Below, one piece after another: positions 9,401-17,053 of a DNA stretch of 47,958 nt (position 1 is the stretch's first letter; each line of letters starts with the position of its first letter). This stretch comes from Ruminococcus sp. Lineage in GTDB: Bacteria > Bacillota > Clostridia > Oscillospirales > Ruminococcaceae. The stretch is from the NCBI GenBank assembly GCA_017478965.1, contig JAFVCV010000011.1, forward strand, positions 1 through 47,958, given 5' to 3'. Below the pieces are notes generated by a model, which was not told where the DNA came from, did no database searches, and saw only the letters and a list, made by a program, of their open reading frames with translations. Position numbers and translations under genes: made by a program.

Positions 9401-10128
9401 TAGCTTTTTTCCCCGGCAGTTATGCTGTAGTTCAGGCAGGACCTGGCGTCCTCCAGAAGCGCCCTGAGCTTTTTCAGCTCCCTTTCCATAAACTGAAAGG
9501 ACCGTTCCTTTATCTTTCCAAAGACCTCCTGGTCCTCATAGTTCTCCAGCGCCCGCCTGCACCAGCTTTCCCTGTGGCAGATGGCACCGAGGTGGGTATG
9601 AAGGCTTTCCACTATCTGTGACAGTTCCCCTTTCTCGATATCGAAAAAGCTGTCCAGCAGCCCGTAGCCCTCTCTGTCCGTGCTGCAAAGCTCCTCCAGG
9701 GCCGCACCGAAGGCGTTTTCAAAGCACAGTTCCCTTTCCGCATCGCCCAGTATCTTCAGACCGCCCCTGAAAGAGAACTTGTCCAGGTTCTCTTTCACAA
9801 GGTCAAAACAAAAGCTGTCGATGGTCGATATCCTTGCTAAGCCCACCAGCTCCTGCTGCTGCAAGAGCCAGCTGTCGGAAGGGTCCTCCCTTAGCTTTTT
9901 CTCGAAAGCCTCACTGAGCTTGTCTCTCATCTGTGCCGCTGCGTCGATGGTAAAGGTGACGGCCAGGAGCTTGTCTGCGGGTATCCTCTTCTTTTTATCC
10001 GTCAACAGGCTGATGACCCTTTCTATGAGCACTGCGGTCTTGCCGCTGCCCGCCGCCGCCGAAACGGTGACGCCCTTGCCGAAGGATCCTATAGCCCTCT
10101 GCTGGTCCTTAGTCCAGATGTTCTCCAT
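6427..10128 (-). CDS. addA: AddA, helicase-nuclease subunit A
   Basis: A 1233-residue UvrD-like helicase fused to a RecB-type nuclease; with AddB it resects double-strand breaks for recombination. Walker A is SAAAGSGKTAVL with Lys at about 30. Helicase motif II is LILIDEYQDVNDVQ, motif III is VGDMKQAIYGFR, and later motifs include VSVKTYHKSKGLEYPYVF and RLLYVGFTRAMEKL. The C-terminal nuclease has GIADCIFRENDGWVLIDYK with the catalytic D-x-K. Length is close to the usual ~1200. The ATG overlaps the addB stop by one base (TGATG). A terminator follows the stop. Confidence 0.97.
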   Translation of the reverse strand: MENIWTKDQQRAIGSFGKGVTVSAAAGSGKTAVLIERVISLLTDKKKRIPADKLLAVTFTIDAAAQMRDKLSEAFEKKLREDPSDSWLLQQQELVGLARISTIDSFCFDLVKENLDKFSFRGGLKILGDAERELCFENAFGAALEELCSTDREGYGLLDSFFDIEKGELSQIVESLHTHLGAICHRESWCRRALENYEDQEVFGKIKERSFQFMERELKKLRALLEDARSCLNYSITAGEKSYELRRHVRTAEENFAAFEESLSGLELAVKHRDRLAAAKVKAPVYKALRLSGKMPEDVRGDLDLVRKLMGDDLKTIRERIAVLTEGLGLSDGHLKENLRLSGRIFRVILKLEKRTEELLYEIKLEKNAVDFSDIETMAKDLLVTETEEGFERTALAEEIRSMELYRLILIDEYQDVNDVQEMIFKAVSDTDDLGEMGRNTFIVGDMKQAIYGFRQTNPELFKRSIRAAGAKENSERLEHIRFRKNFRSRREVLGLSNFVFETVMSEGCGQVDYCGEERLEPGAVLTERSCPAEIMLVSGDEDSGRPFPEEFYQTALRIKEYINSKAPVCENGEDRPCRQSDFCILVNTNKNVKEAADALKAVGLQAYSEDTAGYIKSREISLALDILRIIDDPMNDIAMTAVMMSPVLNFTPDDMAAVRERCKNKNNRKLNHIFQVLSGAAREKGTNETYAHYVDMGSELLQQKCAEAFAFTESLRFCSMSMGLERLIRKIFEVSDLMALTSVYLDGAKKRANLRLLLQYAADYESSGGDGVSGFLRYTDSVSGSDKAFKNAVSVSSGGDSVSVKTYHKSKGLEYPYVFLCTLSQKIIRAESKNSRIKLHKDLGCAFGLEDKRLRVRRENLYYDYLSYIMDSELKSERMRLLYVGFTRAMEKLTVVCSCEKSGRTGSERILQGLRQAVRDSAQYDRIPARITQEQDSPLAWTVMALAKHRDRSALESWLGMPLDFVPVSRRSDEADISFYVCGSGSSVEELSAAEGEDQAPADPSLAVRLRERYKNSRRDPGGDLPAKLTVTEIVTAEKERDKAETELSFYPNLPRLSDELGKLTAAERGTLTHRFMELADYEKAYEDVEGELKRLTDRGFFTPEQAKGIYVESLKQFVKSELFDRMRKSSDLRREVKFLASVEDMKLTGELESFTGGEGFIQGIADCIFRENDGWVLIDYKTDDFREDDDAAKYATQLKLYKAAFELLYGERVKSSIIYSFRLSKGLYFDI

Positions 10129-13100
10129 CAGTCTGACTCTCCTCTTTCCTTTGCTATCTTTTCCAGCTCTTTTTCCATAAGCTCCCTGCTGCCCGATACC
10201 GGCTCCTCAGGGAAGGCCCTGCCGCAGATGCCGAAGTACTTGCAGTAGCTGCAAACGTCCTTCATGGGCTTAGCGTCGATGTCACCCTTGAGCAGCCTTT
10301 CGCCGTATTCAGCCACCTTGCGTTTTGCGAATATCCTCATTGCCGTGAACATAGAGTCGCTGACGGTCATGGCAGAAAGCGACTTCTGGCTAAGCTCCCT
10401 GTCAAGGACCGTATTGACTCCCCCGCTGTCTGTTATCCTGCCCTTTCTCTCAAAGGCAATTTCTGCCGAGGCGCAGGCAGCCTCATAAAGCTCCTGCTCT
10501 GAAAGCTCCCGGTCCGGGCCGATCGGTCCGCCCTCCGAAAGAAGTCTGAGATAGAACACCCCGGCCTGCTCAGGCTCATACTCCTCCAGGGGGCTGCCCT
10601 TTTCAAGCAGCATCGAGAGATATATGAGCATTTGCAGATCAAGCCCGCAGTAAAGGTCCGCTAAGTCCAGGTCCGCATGGGTCCGGTACTTATAGTCTAC
10701 TATCCTGACGAACTTCCGGCCATTGTCGTTCTCGTAAATATCCGCCCGGTCGATGATGCCGGTCATGACTATCTTTCTGCCGTCCTCCAGGCTTATCTCA
10801 AGAGAGCCTTTATCTGAGCTGAGACTGTACTCAGTGATGACCGGCGCAAAGCTGCCGCCTTTAAGCTCTCTCTGAACGTATTTTACTATGTAGAATGCCC
10901 TCTCCTTCATCTGCCCGAAACGGTATCTGAAAATGCTGCTCTTGCCGAAATCTCCGCAGAACACTTCTTCGTAATAGCTCTCGAAAGCGCTGTCTATGAG
11001 AGCCCGTATCTCCTCATCGCTCAGAGAAAGGAACCGTTCCCTGTTCTCCTCAGGGGCGCCGCTGACGTCCACTGCCTTCTGCAAAACGCTGTGGACCATC
11101 AGGCCCTTGTTCAGGCTGTCGATGTCCATGCGCCTTTCGCTGTCAAGCTTTAACCCATAGCTGCAAAAATACATGAACGGACACTTGAAATAATTGTCCA
11201 GCCTGGTAGGCGAAGCGCCCAGCCTGTCACCGCCGCAGAAAAGCTCCCCGGCAGTCCTGGGACTGAGCCTGTAGGGCTGACCTTCTTCGCCGTTTCTGAG
11301 CCTTCTGAGCTTTTCGTAATAGATCGGGTCGTCCATCAGAGACTGATAAACCGCCCCTGACTGACTGTCCCCGGAGCGGAAACGCTCGATGTACTTGACG
11401 AAGGCAGTCTTGTATGAAGTGCAGAAAAACTCCATCGGAAAAGAGTTTATCCTTTTCACCGGAAGGCCCAGTATATCCCTGACCTCCCTGACCAGCATCG
11501 AGGGCCTTTTCTCGCTGCCCAGCAGGTCCCCACGGGAATAGCTGACATAAAGTCTGTCCGATGGTGCGCACAGCACCGAATAGGCCGCAAGGCGCTCATG
11601 TTTCATGTCATTGAGCACATTGGCTTCAATGACAAGGTCCTCCCTGACCCTCAAAAGCTCCTTCTCATGCTCGGTCATCAGCCCGCTGCCCTTTAACGGC
11701 GCCGGGAACACCCCGTCATTGACCTCTGCGGCAAAAACTGCCCTGACCTCTCCCAGTCTTGACCTGGCGGCGTCAGTGACCCGCAGGCAGTCCAGCTTCT
11801 GCGGCGGGCTGGCAGTCTTCATCTGAGAGAGCATGATGCTGTAAAGCTCATAGTATTTCCTCAGACTTATCTTTTCATCTCCCAGTATCTGGTATATGGA
11901 CCTTACTGCCGAAAGGCTCAGGTTCCATAGCTGTTTAAGGCCCCTGGCTATCTCCGTGCCTGTCTCGTTGGCGGAGACTCCCGCCCGGCTGACACGGCTC
12001 ACCATCGAATAGGTCTGCTTAGACAGCTCTACCTCTCCCAGCAGGTCATAGAAGGCCCGTGATATCTCTGCGGCGGAGCGGTCCTGTCCGGCCTGTCTGA
12101 ACCTCAGGAGAGGGCCTATGACCTTCTCTCTCAGCTCGTTTATCCTTTCCAGCCTTACGCCCTCTCTGGGGGCGGCGGTAAAGGGCCTGCTCCACATCTC
12201 ACCCTCAACTCCCCAGCGGATACAGTATTCTTCCAGATCGCATATCTCATAGTCCAGCATACTGTAAAGAGGCGACTTTATCAGTTTCATGATGTTCTCC
12301 GTCCTGAATCCCTTTGTCAGCACAGACCGGAAAACAGCGTTTATGTAATGGACTATAGCCGATGCGTCAACACTGTCCCGCTGGTCGATGAAATAGGGGA
12401 TCTCATAGCGCTCCAGTGCGGCCTCCATGACCGGTGCAAAACCTTTGAGGTCCCGGACCGTCACCGCAATGTCGTTATAGCTGTAGCCCTCCTCTCTCAC
12501 CAGCCGGCAGACCTCCGCACATATGAAGTCGGCTTCCTCATAAACGTCGTCTGCCTCCAGGACCTGTACGCTGCCGCCCTTTGCCTTGCAGCCCTGCTTT
12601 TCCACGCTGAAAAGCTCCCTGCTCAGCATCAGCAGCTCCTCACTGGCATACCCGCTCTCCACGCTTTCCTCGACGGCGAACTTTTTGTTGTGGTCCCTGG
12701 CCATGTCTGTAAGCTGCTGCATGGTCCTGACCGTTACGGAGAATGGATGGACGGCGTGCTGTCCGACGGTTTTTATATCCAATAAAAGGGACACGTAAAC
12801 ATTTGCAGCGTCCCTGATGCAAAGGTCCAGTATCTTCCTTTCATCATAGCTGAACCCGGTGAAAGCCGTAACGAACACGCTCATGTTCCTGAACAGCCCC
12901 TTTTCCTTCGCAGTGGCTGCGGCCTCTGCCATAGCTGTCATGCTGTCTGTAAGTCCCGCACTTTCAAGCTCTTCAAGATAATATCTGTAAATATGCCCAA
13001 GGTCGAAAAGTTTCAGGGACACGGAGCCTTCCAGCCGTTCGGCGGCCCTGCGAAGGTCCTCCGGGGTGATGCCGCTCTCCCTGAGCTGGTCCACCAGCTC

Positions 13101-13466
13101 GATGGAATCAGCGATAAAGCTGCCCTTGTCAAAGCTGTTCTTATAATACTTAGCCCGGCCGCCGGCCGCCAGTCTTCTGACCGCCTTGAACATCAGTATC
13201 ATCTTGGCGTTGTCGCCGGCCTGCTCTCTCAGCCCGCTGCCCTTCTCCTTGCCGATAAGCTCAGCCAGGCGGTTAAAGCCCGTGGTGGTGATGCTGTTGA
13301 AAAGCCTTGGTCCTAAGCATTTGTAAAGGCTCTTGTCAAACTCAAAGGAAAACTGGTCAGGCACGATGACCAGAACTTTTTCCCCCATAAAGGCTGCCTG
13401 CCTGATATAGTCCTTCATGAGCTCTTCACGGTCGCTGCGGGCCGGACCTGTGATGATCTTCAGCAC
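10128..13466 (-). CDS. addB: AddB, helicase-nuclease subunit B
   Basis: A 1112-residue AddB, partner of AddA. The C-terminal nuclease domain shows GIIDRADIY and IVDYKYR. The four iron-sulfur cysteines are visible at about 762 (FKCPF) and 1072, 1075 and 1081 (CSYCKYFGIC), the arrangement known for AddB. The N-terminal nucleotide-binding loop is unusual: GPARSDREE where the family usually has GRAGSGKT/S, so the Walker lysine is missing. The GTG start is chosen for its AGGAGGT site 8 nt upstream and because the family begins directly before this strand. It has its own consensus promoter. Confidence 0.96.
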   Translation of the reverse strand: MLKIITGPARSDREELMKDYIRQAAFMGEKVLVIVPDQFSFEFDKSLYKCLGPRLFNSITTTGFNRLAELIGKEKGSGLREQAGDNAKMILMFKAVRRLAAGGRAKYYKNSFDKGSFIADSIELVDQLRESGITPEDLRRAAERLEGSVSLKLFDLGHIYRYYLEELESAGLTDSMTAMAEAAATAKEKGLFRNMSVFVTAFTGFSYDERKILDLCIRDAANVYVSLLLDIKTVGQHAVHPFSVTVRTMQQLTDMARDHNKKFAVEESVESGYASEELLMLSRELFSVEKQGCKAKGGSVQVLEADDVYEEADFICAEVCRLVREEGYSYNDIAVTVRDLKGFAPVMEAALERYEIPYFIDQRDSVDASAIVHYINAVFRSVLTKGFRTENIMKLIKSPLYSMLDYEICDLEEYCIRWGVEGEMWSRPFTAAPREGVRLERINELREKVIGPLLRFRQAGQDRSAAEISRAFYDLLGEVELSKQTYSMVSRVSRAGVSANETGTEIARGLKQLWNLSLSAVRSIYQILGDEKISLRKYYELYSIMLSQMKTASPPQKLDCLRVTDAARSRLGEVRAVFAAEVNDGVFPAPLKGSGLMTEHEKELLRVREDLVIEANVLNDMKHERLAAYSVLCAPSDRLYVSYSRGDLLGSEKRPSMLVREVRDILGLPVKRINSFPMEFFCTSYKTAFVKYIERFRSGDSQSGAVYQSLMDDPIYYEKLRRLRNGEEGQPYRLSPRTAGELFCGGDRLGASPTRLDNYFKCPFMYFCSYGLKLDSERRMDIDSLNKGLMVHSVLQKAVDVSGAPEENRERFLSLSDEEIRALIDSAFESYYEEVFCGDFGKSSIFRYRFGQMKERAFYIVKYVQRELKGGSFAPVITEYSLSSDKGSLEISLEDGRKIVMTGIIDRADIYENDNGRKFVRIVDYKYRTHADLDLADLYCGLDLQMLIYLSMLLEKGSPLEEYEPEQAGVFYLRLLSEGGPIGPDRELSEQELYEAACASAEIAFERKGRITDSGGVNTVLDRELSQKSLSAMTVSDSMFTAMRIFAKRKVAEYGERLLKGDIDAKPMKDVCSYCKYFGICGRAFPEEPVSGSRELMEKELEKIAKERGESD

Positions 13467-13515
13467 TTTTGCTTACCTCCTGACTTTCCGGGTCGCCCCT
13501 GGTTTTTCCTTTATG

Positions 13516-13544
13516 ATTATATCACCCGAGGTCCCTTTTGTCAA
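13516..13544 (-). promoter_or_regulatory. Promoter of addBA
   Basis: Perfect consensus on the minus strand: TTGACA (13539-13544), 17-bp spacer, TATAAT (13516-13521). The addB GTG lies about 50 nt downstream. Confidence 0.88.
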
Positions 13545-13570
13545 TCCCGGCCGCAGGCAAGCTGTACATA

Positions 13571-13798
13571 TTATCGTACTATTCCAAGCAGCTCCTCAAG
13601 TATCTCCCAGACCTTCAGTCTCAGTCTGACCTCTTTTAGCTCGATGACCTCCAGAGCGCTTTCCTGCTCTTCCCCGCCGCTCTCAGACACCGCAGCCGAG
13701 GGGAAGAAAGCCCCGAAGCTCCCCGCTAAGGCCGCACCTTCACCGTTCAACATCACCGCTGCCGTCAGACCAATGATAAGGCTCCTGCAAAACTTCAT
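13571..13798 (-). CDS. Small secreted protein of unknown function
   Basis: A 75-residue protein beginning MKFCRSLIIGLTAAVML, a short positive start and hydrophobic segment that looks like a signal peptide with possible cleavage after ALA (about residue 24). The mature part is about 50 residues with an acidic middle (SESGGEEQESALEVIELKE) and a hydrophobic amphipathic tail, LKVWEILEELLGIV. The open frame runs 12 codons further upstream, but the ATG at 13798 has a GGGAGGT site 6-7 nt ahead. It lies upstream of addB in the same orientation with no clear terminator between. No family recognised; the reading frame could be fortuitous, but the RBS and signal peptide argue that it is real. Confidence 0.55.
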   Translation of the reverse strand: MKFCRSLIIGLTAAVMLNGEGAALAGSFGAFFPSAAVSESGGEEQESALEVIELKEVRLRLKVWEILEELLGIVR

Positions 13799-13885
13799 TT
13801 TATGACCTCCCAAAAGTGTTTTCACACTAAGCATTGGCTGTTTTACGGATATAATTCAACGGTGAATAAAAATCATGGTAAACTA

Positions 13886-13914
13886 TTGTAAAATTCCCAG
13901 TAATGTGATATAAT
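13886..13914 (+). promoter_or_regulatory. Promoter of the methionine synthase unit
   Basis: TTGTAA (13886-13891), 17-bp spacer, TATAAT (13909-13914). The leader to the first start codon is only about 60 nt, with a small CAGCG/CGCTG hairpin. It is too short for a known SAM or cobalamin riboswitch. Confidence 0.75.
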
Positions 13915-13982
13915 AAAGGTTACAGCGCAGGCCGGGTATCCGCCGCTGTGAAAATGTTCAGACACCGATTGGAGAGATGTAG

Positions 13983-14681
13983 ATGAAAGGCTGCGGCAGT
14001 GTGGTCCTTGAAGAACTTGATAAGCGGGAGGCCCTGAGGTATATGGGCTTTGGCTCGTCGGCCCCCGATCCGGGGACCCTTGCGCTGCTGGAGGAATGTG
14101 AAAAAAGGCTGCTGAGGGTCATCAAGCCCTGCTTTGTCTACCGCTGTTTCGATATAAAGGCCGGTAACGAAGGTGTGGAGGTCCTTAATACCGACCTGCT
14201 TCTCAGGGGAAAGGATATCGGCAGCCATCTTTCCGGCTGCTGCAAATGTATACTTCTTGCGTCGACTCTTTCCATGCAGGCCGACGCCGTCATCAGGCAG
14301 TACGAGGCCGTTGACATGGCGGCTGCCTTCGTGGCGGATATGCTGGCCAGTGCGGCGGTGGAACAGGTCTGTGAAAGGGCCGAGGATAGGATAACGGCGG
14401 AGCTTACCGAATTCGGGGACCTTTACAGGACCTGGCGGTTCTCGCCTGGCTACGGAGACTTTCCCCTTGATATACAGGGTAAATTTCTGGACATCTTAGA
14501 TGCTCCGAAACGCATAGGTCTCTGTGCTAACGTCAACAACATACTCATACCCCGCAAGTCTGTGACAGCTGTCATCGGACTTTCGGAGGAAAAAATACCA
14601 CGGGCCAGGCAGGGCTGCAGCATATGCAATATGCGGGACACCTGCGGGTTCAGAAAACGAGGCGATCATTGTGGGGCTTAA
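13983..14681 (+). CDS. Methionine synthase reactivation-domain protein
   Basis: A 232-residue stand-alone version of the vitamin B12-dependent methionine synthase activation domain. This domain uses S-adenosylmethionine and a reductant to remethylate cob(II)alamin after MetH becomes oxidised. The key landmark is RFSPGYGDFPLDIQ at about 157-170, matching the conserved R-x-S-P-G-Y-G SAM-binding motif. A Cys pair near the end (CSICNMRDTC) is common in anaerobe versions. The next gene is MetH without this domain, and the two reading frames overlap by 11 nt, so the pair is a split MetH. GGAGAG lies 6 nt before the ATG. Confidence 0.9.
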   Translation: MKGCGSVVLEELDKREALRYMGFGSSAPDPGTLALLEECEKRLLRVIKPCFVYRCFDIKAGNEGVEVLNTDLLLRGKDIGSHLSGCCKCILLASTLSMQADAVIRQYEAVDMAAAFVADMLASAAVEQVCERAEDRITAELTEFGDLYRTWRFSPGYGDFPLDIQGKFLDILDAPKRIGLCANVNNILIPRKSVTAVIGLSEEKIPRARQGCSICNMRDTCGFRKRGDHCGA

Positions 14682-17037
14682 AGAGCTTTCAGAGAAAAAG
14701 GAATTCATACTGCTGGACGGCGCTATGGGAACTATGCTCCAGGCGGCGGGGCTGAAAATGGGCGAGACTCCCGAGGCATGGAACATCGAGCATCCGGAGG
14801 AGCTTTATAAGATACACCGGCAGTATGTGGAGAGCGGTTCGGATATCATATACGCCAACACCTTCGGCGCAAACCGCCATAAGCTGGCCAAGTGCGGCTA
14901 TCCGACTGACAGGGTCATAAAGGAGGCCATCAGGATAGCCAGGAGTGCCGCAGAGGGATATGATACCCTGGTGGCGCTGGACGTGGGACCCATCGGGCAG
15001 ATGCTTGAGCCCACCGGCACCCTGACCTTTGAGGAGGCCTATGACATTTACAAGGAAATGGTCATCGCCGGCAGCGATGCGGACCTGATAGTCTTCGAGA
15101 CCATGACGGACCTTTACGACCTGAAAGCGGCTATCCTGGCAGCAAAGGAGAACAGCTGCCTGCCTGTTATCTGCACGATGACCTTTGAGGAGAACATGAG
15201 GACCTTCACCGGCACCGATATCGCCGCTATGTGTCTTACCGCCGAGGGTCTGGGAGTGGACGCCATCGGAGTCAACTGCTCTCTTGGACCGAAGGAGCTT
15301 TACCCGGTGGTGGAAAAGATAACGAAATGGACCACATTGCCGGTGGTGGTAAAGCCCAATGCGGGCCTGCCGGACCCGGTGACAAATCTCTATAACTGCG
15401 GCCCGGAGGAATTCGCAGAGCTGGCCGAAAAGCTGCTGCCCCTGGGAATAAAGTTCATTGGCGGCTGCTGCGGAACGGACCCACGCTACATAAAAGAGCT
15501 GAAAAAGATGGTCACAGGCAGGAAATATGTCCAGAGAAATGTACAGATACCTGCTGCCTGCTGCTCGGCAACTGACGTTGTGGTCATCGACCAGCCAAGG
15601 GTGATCGGAGAGAGGATAAACCCAACGGGCAAAAAGCGTTTCAAACAGGCCCTGCTGGAGGGGGACATCGACTATATCCTGGGACAGGCCATCGAACAGA
15701 TACACGCTGGCGCAGACATTCTTGATGTTAATGTGGGACTGCCGGCAATTGACGAACGGGCAATGATGGTCAGGGCAGTCAAGGCTCTGCAAAGCGTGGT
15801 GGAGGTCCCGCTGCAGCTTGATTCCACTATCCCGGAGGTCATGGAGGCAGCACTGAGGGTCTATAACGGCAAGCCCATAGTCAATTCCGTCAACGCCGAG
15901 GAGAAGTCGCTCAACACGGTGCTGCCCCTGGTGAAAAAATACGGTGCGGCAGTGGTGGGCCTGACCCTGGACGAGAACGGCATACCCAAGACCGCACAAA
16001 AACGCTTTGAGCTGGCAAAAAAGATACTTGACAGAGCAATGGCCATCGGCATAAGGCGGGAGGACGTTTATATCGACTGCCTGACGCTGACTGCATCAGC
16101 GGAGCAGGAGAACGTTATGCAGACCGTTAACGCCGTCAGAAGGGTAAAGGAAGAGCTGGGCCTGAAGACTGTCCTGGGCGTTTCAAATATCAGCTTCGGT
16201 CTGCCAAGCCGTGAGATAGTCAACCACAATTTCCTTATGATGTGCCTTACCAGCGGCCTGGACCTGCCGATCATGAACCCGAACATCGACTCCATGATCG
16301 CCACCGTAAGGACATATAAGCTGCTGACGAATATCGACAAAAATTCGGTGGACTTTATCGCACACTACGGCGGCGAGGGCAGCGGCCCGGTGAAAAAAGC
16401 TGAGGCAAAGCCTGTCATGGACCTTCCTTACGCCATAGAGAACGGGCTCAAAGGCGAAGGCGCCGACATTACTGCTGAGCTTTTAAAGACCACCGATGCC
16501 ATGGTCATAGTCAACGAGATGCTGGTGCCGGCCCTCGACAAGGCCGGAGAAAGGTTCGAGCAGGGCAAGATATTCCTCCCGCAGCTGATACAGACTGCCG
16601 GAGCCGCCCAGGCCTGTTTTGAGGTAATAAAGCAGAAAATGCTCAGCGAAGGCGGCGGAGGCGTCTCCAAGGGGAAGATAATCTTAGCCACCGTCAAGGG
16701 CGATATCCACGACATCGGAAAGAACATCGTCAAGGTCCTGCTGGAGAACTACGGGTATGAAGTGATCGACCTTGGCAAGGATGTGGACTATCAGACCGTG
16801 GTGGACGCAGCCATCGAGAACGATGTGCATCTGGTGGGACTGTCGGCGCTGATGACTACGACACTGGTCAGCATGGAGGAGACTATCAAGCTCCTGAGAA
16901 AGAATAACGTTGACTGCAAGATAATGGTGGGCGGTGCAGTAGTCACGCCGGAATACGCCGAGCAGATCGGGGCGGACTTCTATTCCAGGGACGCCAAGCA
17001 GAGCGTAGACATAGCAAGGCAGGTCTTCGGTAATTAG
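14671..17037 (+). CDS. metH: Cobalamin-dependent methionine synthase, core domains
   Basis: A 788-residue MetH that transfers the methyl group of methyltetrahydrofolate to homocysteine. Domains in order: homocysteine-binding barrel (about 1-290) with zinc ligands Cys203 (VNCSLGP) and Cys266/267 (GGCCGTDP); pterin-binding barrel (about 305-565) with GERINPTGKKRF and DVNVGLP; a helical cap (about 580-660); and a B12-binding Rossmann domain with GDIHDIGKN, His about 680 being the lower cobalt ligand. The C-terminal activation domain of the ~1200-residue E. coli enzyme is absent and is supplied by the preceding gene. The GTG start overlaps that gene. The stop is TAG, showing that TAG terminates normally here. 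Confidence 0.96.
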   Translation: MGLKELSEKKEFILLDGAMGTMLQAAGLKMGETPEAWNIEHPEELYKIHRQYVESGSDIIYANTFGANRHKLAKCGYPTDRVIKEAIRIARSAAEGYDTLVALDVGPIGQMLEPTGTLTFEEAYDIYKEMVIAGSDADLIVFETMTDLYDLKAAILAAKENSCLPVICTMTFEENMRTFTGTDIAAMCLTAEGLGVDAIGVNCSLGPKELYPVVEKITKWTTLPVVVKPNAGLPDPVTNLYNCGPEEFAELAEKLLPLGIKFIGGCCGTDPRYIKELKKMVTGRKYVQRNVQIPAACCSATDVVVIDQPRVIGERINPTGKKRFKQALLEGDIDYILGQAIEQIHAGADILDVNVGLPAIDERAMMVRAVKALQSVVEVPLQLDSTIPEVMEAALRVYNGKPIVNSVNAEEKSLNTVLPLVKKYGAAVVGLTLDENGIPKTAQKRFELAKKILDRAMAIGIRREDVYIDCLTLTASAEQENVMQTVNAVRRVKEELGLKTVLGVSNISFGLPSREIVNHNFLMMCLTSGLDLPIMNPNIDSMIATVRTYKLLTNIDKNSVDFIAHYGGEGSGPVKKAEAKPVMDLPYAIENGLKGEGADITAELLKTTDAMVIVNEMLVPALDKAGERFEQGKIFLPQLIQTAGAAQACFEVIKQKMLSEGGGGVSKGKIILATVKGDIHDIGKNIVKVLLENYGYEVIDLGKDVDYQTVVDAAIENDVHLVGLSALMTTTLVSMEETIKLLRKNNVDCKIMVGGAVVTPEYAEQIGADFYSRDAKQSVDIARQVFGN

Positions 17038-17053
17038 AACGGAGGTGGGTGTT

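Noticed and set aside
8689-9621. 310-codon plus-strand open frame opposite addA
   Set aside because: It lies wholly within addA on the opposite strand and its translation shows no family features.
13915-13982. Possible SAM or cobalamin riboswitch before the methionine synthase genes
   Set aside because: The leader is only about 60 nt and has just a small hairpin; no B12-box or SAM-box pattern seen.
14689-15999. 436-codon minus-strand open frame opposite metH
   Set aside because: Shadow of metH caused by GC-rich codon use; the metH frame has all catalytic motifs.
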